From NCBI RefSeq assembly GCF_035582795.1, contig NW_027445624.1, positions 2,046,001-2,110,000 of the forward strand: a DNA stretch of 64,000 bases, given 5' to 3'. Below the pieces are notes generated by a model. The model did no database searches. It saw only the letters and a list, made by a program, of their open reading frames with translations, and was not told the DNA's origin. Source of the stretch: Mycteria americana (Eukaryota > Chordata > Aves > Ciconiiformes > Ciconiidae). The translations under genes were made by a program, and so were the position numbers. This document shows, in pieces, positions 57,955 through 64,000 of the stretch (position 1 is its first letter; every line of letters begins with the position of its first letter).

Positions 57955-59638
57955 TCCCAAAGTGAGCTATGGAGTGCTTCCCATCGGCAGGCAGATGCTT
58001 GGCCATTTCTGGGGAAGCAGAGCTTCGTCACCCACAGTGGGGACTTGGCAAGAGAAACACCACAACCCGGAGTGTCCACCCTTCATCCTTCTTTCCCTGA
58101 GCACCGGACCTCCCCTCCATGGCATTTCTGGTAGCAGTCCTCTCTCATTCCCTGCCCTCTGCACACCATCCATCTGCAATACAAAGCTGGCCACCAAAGC
58201 AACTCCTCCTGCAGCCTTGCACAAGCGCTTACACCTCAAAGAGCACAGACGTGCCTCGGTGAGGTCCTCCCCTCACCAAGATGCACTTCCTCAACTGGTG
58301 TTTTTACGATGCACGAATGTTGACAGGAGAAATGTGGTCATCCCCTGAGGATGAGAGGGAAAGCCTGGAGAGCTTCTTAGCTTCTCGGGTAGTGATCAGG
58401 CAGTGATTGGCAGTGCGTACGGATGCGAGAGAGGGTGTAGGGAACTCGTCAAGAAGCAAGGCGATGGTTGAGGGCTGTAGCAAATCCTTCCAACCTTGTG
58501 TGAGCCCAGCAATGGAAAGCCGTTGCTGTCTGTGGGTGGAGGAGGAATAGGTCTGCCCTGGGAATGTGGCTGAAGGCCCCTGCACAAAGGAGAGGTTCCC
58601 ATCCTGTGTGCATGCCTCAGCCTGGGAGATGGGGCATGCCCTCTGCTGTGGGGTGGCTAGACAGTGCTCAACATGCCCCATGAGCTGACCTTCCTCTCTT
58701 CCTCTCCTTCACTCCCCACCCTTGGATGCACCTCAGGAAGCTTTTCAGTTCTGTAGAGGCCGGTTCATTCTTGCAGTACCTGCAGTTCAGGAACTTGGCA
58801 CCAGAGGGCTCATTAACATGCAAAATGCCATGCCAAGCCAAGTCTCCCTGCATAATTCTCCCTAATGCTTCAAGTCTCGTGGGGCTGAGTTAAGAGACTC
58901 CAGGAGTGCAGCCAAACTGAGAAGATTTCAGGAATAAATACTGAAATAGTTTTCCTTTCGCTGAAGGAAAACCTTCAGCGAGATACATAGGAAGGGACAG
59001 GTAGGAACATAATTCAGGATTTGGCTGAAGGCAGCATCAGGCAGACTGCAGAAAGTTGAGAAGGGGGCCCTTGAAGGAGTACATGCAGAAAGATGTGACA
59101 GGGTAGTGAGAGTCAATGCAGAGGAAGATCAATATTTCTTCTCCTGAACGTAGTATGCGGGCTGGAAATTTCCATGTTGGCACCATGGCATCATGTCACC
59201 CACATTAACTGTGGTGATTTCCATGTATGGGGCTTTATTTATGAGAGACCCCAGGCATGGGTCAGTGCCTTGAGGCACCACAGCTGTGAGCTGCAACTGC
59301 CTTGGGCAGAACTTGTCCTGAGACCAAAGCTCTCCCTCCCTGCTTGGTAATGGCACTAACCAGCCATGTGTCAGACAAACGTGGGCACCAAACGAGCCTC
59401 CACCCACCCGAGCCTTGCACAAGACTTGGATTCAAGGAGGACAGATGTGCCTGAGGGAGGCCTTCCCCTCACCTAGAAGCCTTTCCCAAACTGGTGCTTT
59501 GGGATCCATGAATGCTGAACGGAGAGACATGGCCATTTCTGGAAGGGGGGATGGAAAGCCCTGCTGGTAAACCTGGCCGCTGCCTGGTGCGGGTCCAGGG
59601 AATCACCCTCCAAGGATGCACATGTTGCTCAGGAAGCT
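57955..59638. other. Outer right-arm sequence, no gene recognised
   Basis: Mirror of 8,348-10,488 without the left-only 484 bp. At the deletion or insertion junction (58,958-58,981) the sequence forms a perfect fold-back of 10 bp with a 4-nt loop. Confidence 0.5.
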
Positions 59639-59867
59639 GTCTCAAACCAGAGACTAACTGCAAGAGCAAGGGCTACTTGTCACCCACGGACCCAACCTTT
59701 GCTTTTTGCTCTTCCCAGGGAGTTCTCAATCCAGAACTTTGGCTTTCCTCATTGGTCTCCAATGGTGATTAATTTTTCTTCTTGATGGTATCACCTATCC
59801 ATCCGCATGTTGCATGTAGGCTGTCTTGCTTCTCCTCTGGGACTCGTCGTGTGGAGCTAAGACATAG

Positions 59868-62180
59868 AATCATAGAAACATAGAAACCTAGACTCATAGA
59901 ACGGCTTGGGTTGGAAGCGACCTTAAAGATCATCTGGTTCCAACCCCTCTGCCATGGGCAGGTGTTGCGTTAAGAGTTTACTGTCGCATTAGTCTGAGGA
60001 GTGGCTGGGGGGGGACCCTCCCATTGAGTCACGAGGTTCAGACAGGACCTCCCACCTGGGAAGCTTCTTCAATGCTTTGCCCTACCTAAAAGTGTGAAAA
60101 GAAGTTCTAATGTCTAAGTCACCTCAGCAATTATCCCACAGCAGGGACTCCCTGCACTAGACCAAGTTGCTCAAAGCCGCATCCAGCCTGGCCTTGAACA
60201 CTTCCAGGGATGGGGCATCTACAACTTCTCTGGGCAACCTGCTCCAGTGCCTTACCACCCTCATAGTGAAGAATTTCTTCCCTATATCTAATCTAAATCT
60301 ACTCTCTTTCCCTTTAAAGCCATTACCCCTTGTCCTATCACTACATGCCCTAGTAAATGTCTCTCTCCAGCTTGCTTCTAGGCCCCCTCCAGGTACTGCA
60401 AGGCTGCTAGAAGGTGTCCCCGAGCCTTCTCTTCTCCAGGCTGAACAACCCCAGCTCTCTTAAGCTGTCTTCATAGGAGAGGTGCTCCAGCCCTCTGATC
60501 ATCTTCATGGCCCTCCTCTGGACTCTCTCCAACAGGTCCATGTCGTTCTTATGCTGGGGGCCCCAGAGGTGAACACAGTACTCCAGGTGCGGGTCTCACA
60601 AGCGCAGAGTAGAGGGGGAGAATCACCTCCCTCGCCCCACTGGTCACGCTTCTTTTGATGCAGCCCAGGATGTGATTGGCTTTCTGGGCTGCAAGCGCAC
60701 ATTGCCGGGTCACGTTGAGTTTCTCATCAACTAACTCTCCCAAGTCCTTCTCCTCAGGGCGGCTCTCAATCCATTCTCCGCCCTGCCTGTATTTGTGCTT
60801 GGGATTGCCCCAACCCATGTGCACGAACTTGCACTTGGTCTTGTTGAACCCCATGAGGTTCACACGGGCCCACCTCTCTAGCCTGTCAAGGTCCCTCCGG
60901 ATGGCATCCCTTCCCTCTAGAGTATCAACCAGACCACTCACCTTGCTGTCATCCACAAACTTGCTGAAGGTACACTCAATCCCACTCTCCATGTTGCTGG
61001 AAAGGCATTAAACAGTGCCAGTCCCAATACCGGCCCCTGAGGAATGCCACTCATCACTGGTCTCCATTTGGACATCAAGCATTGGATCATCAAGCTTTGA
61101 GTCCAACCACCCAGACATTTCCTTACCCACAGACTGGTCCAGCTGTCAAATCCATGTCTCTCCAATTTAGACACAAGGATGTTATGCGGGACAGCGTCAA
61201 ATGCTTTGCATAAGTCCAGGTGGATGACATCAGCTGCTCTTCCTTTATCCACCAATGCTGTAACCCCATCAGAGATGGCCACCAGATTTGTCAGGCATGA
61301 TTTGCCCTTTGTGAAGCCATGTTGGCTCTCACCAATCATCTCCTTATTTTCCATGTGCCTTAGCAGAGTTTCCAGGAGGATCTGCTCCATGATCTTGCCA
61401 GGCACAGAGGTGAGATTGACTGACCTGTAGTTCCCCCAGTCTTCCTTTCTCCCTTTTTAGAAACAGGGGTTATGTTTCCCCTTTTCCAGTCAGTGGGAAC
61501 TTCCCCAGACTGCCACGGCTCTGCAAATATGATGGATAGTGGCTTAGCAACTTCATCCGCCAGTTCCCTCAAGACCCACGGATGCATCTCATCAGGTCCC
61601 ATGGACTTGTGCACATTCAGGTTCTTTAGGTGTCTCAGACCTGATCTTCTCCTACGGCAGGCAGTACTTCATTCTCCCAGTCCCCGCCTTTGTCTTCTGC
61701 AACTTGGGTGGTGTGGCTTCAGCACTTGCCGGTCAAGACTGACACAAAAATATAATTGAGTACCTCAGCCTTCTCCATATCTCAGGTAACCAGGTCTCCC
61801 GTTTCCTTCTGGAGAGGGCCCACATATTCCCTAGTCTTCCTTTTATCACTGATGTACCTATAGAAGCTTTTCTTGCTGCCCTTGACATCCCTGGCCACAG
61901 TTAATTCTATCAGGGCTTTAGCGTTCCTAACCTGATCCCTGCCTGCTCGGACAGTTTCTCTGTATTCCTCCCAGGCTCCCTGTCCTTGCTTCCACCCTCT
62001 CTAGGCTTCCTTTCTGTGTTTGAGTTTGTCCGGGAGCTCCTTGTTCATCCATGCAGGCCTCCGGGTGTTTTTGCCTGACTTCCTCTTTGTTGGGATACAT
62101 TACTCCTGAGCCTGGAGGAGGTGATCCTTAAATATTAACCAGCTGTCCTGGGCCCCTCTTCCCTCCAGGGCTTTACACAG
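59868..62180 (-). repeat. CR1 LINE, long copy with LTR-like insert
   Basis: Minus-strand CR1 running from a 3' tail at 59,868 (ATAGAATCATAGAAACATAG) into ORF2. Frames at 60,549-60,992, 60,938-61,405 and 61,360-61,614 carry reverse transcriptase motifs: [68 protein letters not shown] and FVDDSKV at the catalytic site (usually ADD), then LYSALVRP. Upstream ORF2 sequence reaches about 62,180. Several frameshifts; not active. An LTR-like insert at 59,963-60,140 splits its 3' region. Confidence 0.92.
59963..60140 (-). mobile_element. 178-bp LTR-like insert in CR1 (fossil)
   Basis: Bounded by TG...CA and flanked by a GCAGG duplication (59,958-59,962 and 60,141-60,145); normal CR1 sequence is continuous across that point. 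It shares TGTTGCG, GTCTGAGGAGTGGCTGG, ACCCTCCC(A/G)TTGAGTCA and GAGGTTCAGACAGGACC-type tracts and the final ATT(A)TCCCACA-like end with the LTR at 16,276-16,586. A short solo LTR of the same family, younger than the CR1 it sits in. Confidence 0.75.
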
Positions 62181-64000
62181 GACCATGTGCAGGTGACTTT
62201 TCAATATCTCCAAGGGTGGAAACTCCACAACCTCACTGGGAAACCTATGCAAAAGCTCGCTCACTCTTCCAGTATAAAAAAGTGTTTCCTGTGTTTCAGT
62301 GAGTGCCCATTGCCTCTGGTCCTGTCAGTGGGCACCACTGGAAAGAGCCTGGCTCCATCCTCTTTGCACCCTCCCTTCAGGTATTTATATACATTAATAA
62401 GATGCCTCCTGAGCCTTCTCTTCCCCAGGCTGAACAGTCCCAGGTCTCTCAGCCTCTTCTCATAGGAGAGATGCTCCAGTCCCTTCATCATCTTTGTGGC
62501 GCTTCATTGGACACTTTCTAATATGTCCATGCCTCTCCTGTCCTGAGGAGCCAAGAACTGGACTCAAAGTGTGGCCTCACCAGTGCCAAGGAGAGGGGAA
62601 GGATCACCTCCTTCCACCTCCTGGCAATGTTTGTCTAATACAGCCCAGGATAGCGTTCACCTTCTTTCCCACAAGGGCACATTGCTGGCTCGTGTTCAAC
62701 TTGGTGCCCACCAGAAGCCCCAGGGCTTTTTCTGCCAAGCTCCTTTCCAGCTGGGAGACCCCCAGCATAGGCTGGTGCATGGGGTTGTTCCTCCCCAGGG
62801 GCAGGACTTGGCAGTTCCCCTTGTTGAACTTCATGAGGTTCCTGTCAGCCCATTTCTCCAGCCTGTCCAGGTCCCTCTGGATGGCAACACAACCCTCTGG
62901 TGTATCAGCCACTCCTCCCAGTTTGGTGTCATCAGCCAACTTGCTGAGGGTACACTCTGCCCCATCATCCGGATCATTCATGAAGATTTTGAGCAGGATT
63001 GGACCCAGTACTGAACCTTACGGTACACTGCTAGTTAGTGGCTTCCAAGGAGACTTTGGGTCACTGATCACTGCTCTTTGGGCCCAGCCGTTGAGCCAGT
63101 GTTTAATCCACCTCACTTTCTGCTCATCCAGCCCAGACTGCAACAGCTTCTGCCATCAGCATCTTAGTGCAGACCGTGCCAAAAGCCTGGCAGAAGCAAA
63201 GGCAGACAATAACCACTGCTCTGCCCTTGTCTACAAAGGCAATCATTTGACTGGAGAAGGTTATCAGGTGAGTGAAGCATGACTTCCCCTTGGTGAATTC
63301 ATGCTGACTATGCCTGATGATTTTCTTGCTGTTCCTGTGCCTGGGAAAGGTTTCCAGGATTAGCTGCTCCATCGTGTTCCCATGGGTCAAGATGAGGCTG
63401 ACTGGTCTGTATCTCCCTGGGTCCTCCATCTTGCCCTTCTTGAAGATAGGACTGGCATTTGATTTCATCCAGTCTTTGGGCACTTCTCCCAGTCATCGTG
63501 AGTGATTAAAGATTCTCAAGAGTGGCCTTGCAATAACATCTGCCAGCTCCCTCAGCACTCGTGAGTGCATCCCATCAGGGCCCATGCACTTAGCTATGTG
63601 CCATTTACTTAAGTATTCCCTGGCCCCATCCTCTTCCGCTAAGGTTCCGTCTTCCTTGCTCCAGCCTTTCCCCCTGCTCTCTGGCACCTGGGATTCCTGA
63701 AGGTTGCTCTTGCTAGTAAAGGCTGAGGTGAAGAAGGCATTCAGTACTTCAGCCTTTCCTATGTCCTTTGTTAAAGGTCCCCTGCCTTGTCCAGCGGCAA
63801 GCCCACATTTTCCCTAACCTCCCTTTTACCTCCTATGTTCTTATAGAAGCCCTTCTTGTTGCCTTGGACATCCCTGCCCAGATTCAATTCTACTTGGGCC
63901 TTGGCTTTCCCAGCCCTCTCTCTGCATGCTTGGACAATGTCTCTCTATTCCTCCCAGGCTGCCTGTCCCTCTGTATGCTTCCTTTTTGTGTTTGAGTTTT
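62181..64000 (-). repeat. CR1 LINE, second long copy, continues past the window
   Basis: A different CR1 subfamily from its neighbour, on the minus strand. Frames at 63,493-63,687 (MGPDGMHSRVLRELADVIAR), 63,124-63,483 (PVSLI, then QHEFTKGKSCFTHLI) and 62,604-62,981 (LADDTKLGGVADTPEGC, DLDRLEKWADRNLMKFN) follow reverse transcriptase order, and 62,261-62,491 carries the ORF2 C-terminus. The 3' UTR is missing at the junction with the first copy. Several breaks; not active. Confidence 0.9.

Larger units (their letters stand above)
41394..59638. repeat. Right arm of the large inverted repeat
   Basis: Reverse-complement partner of 8,348-28,543. It lacks the solo LTR (empty site at 43,549-43,553) and the 484-bp segment of the left arm. 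The outer edge is at about 59,638: AGGAAGCT is followed by unrelated GTCTCAAACC, while the left arm continues into CR1. Confidence 0.95.

Noticed and set aside
8348-59638. Palindrome as a pure assembly duplicate of one locus
   Set aside because: The arms differ by many substitutions, a private LTR insertion, a 484-bp indel and private OR lesions, and they join different outer flanks. A haplotype mix-up cannot be fully excluded without reads.
1-64000. CRISPR arrays, operons, bacterial promoters
   Set aside because: No such structure is present. All repeats are explained by CR1 tails, LTRs, microsatellites or segmental duplication in a vertebrate genome.

Overview
This window is vertebrate nuclear DNA and almost certainly from a bird. 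Three things point there: many CR1 LINE fragments, several with the bird-type 3' end of repeated GATTCTGTG units; ERVL-type LTRs of the avian kind; and six olfactory receptor (OR) loci of the expanded avian family-14-like (gamma-c) type. The only host genes I can support are OR genes and a tRNA-Asn pair. Nothing prokaryotic is present.

The main architecture is a large inverted repeat (palindrome). The left arm runs from about 8,348 to 28,543 and the right arm from about 41,394 to 59,638, with a spacer of about 12.9 kb. The arms look roughly 97-99% alike by eye. Each arm carries, in mirror order, a tRNA-Asn(GUU), an ERVL LTR fragment, a frameshifted OR pseudogene, an LTR-element fossil, an intact OR gene and CR1 pieces. 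The left arm is about 2 kb longer for two reasons: a solo LTR (24,899-26,384, with a young CR1 nested in it) occupies a site that is empty in the right arm, and about 484 bp (9,019-9,502) is replaced in the right arm by a short fold-back sequence.

The left flank (1-8,347) holds CR1 fragments and an OR pseudogene (5,268-6,202, minus). The spacer holds an intact OR (30,100-31,059, plus), an ERV fossil (33,255-36,180), a CR1 inserted into an older CR1, and an OR pseudogene (38,657-39,631, minus). These two spacer ORs face each other as an older, more diverged inverted pair that continues the arm homology inward. The right flank (59,868-64,000) is two CR1 bodies on the minus strand, one interrupted by a 178-bp LTR-like insert.

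In all, three OR genes are intact (18,029-18,967 minus; 30,100-31,059 plus; 49,472-50,410 plus) and three are pseudogenes, not counting mirror copies separately: 5,268-6,202; the 12,834-13,743 / 54,695-55,605 pair; and 38,657-39,631. All six loci keep a splice-acceptor-like site shortly before the start codon. Five sit behind a related upstream module with a matching GTAAGT donor-like site, which suggests a shared untranslated first exon. The region reads as a birth-and-death OR cluster built by direct and inverted segmental duplication, homogenised between arms and repeatedly hit by CR1 and LTR insertions.
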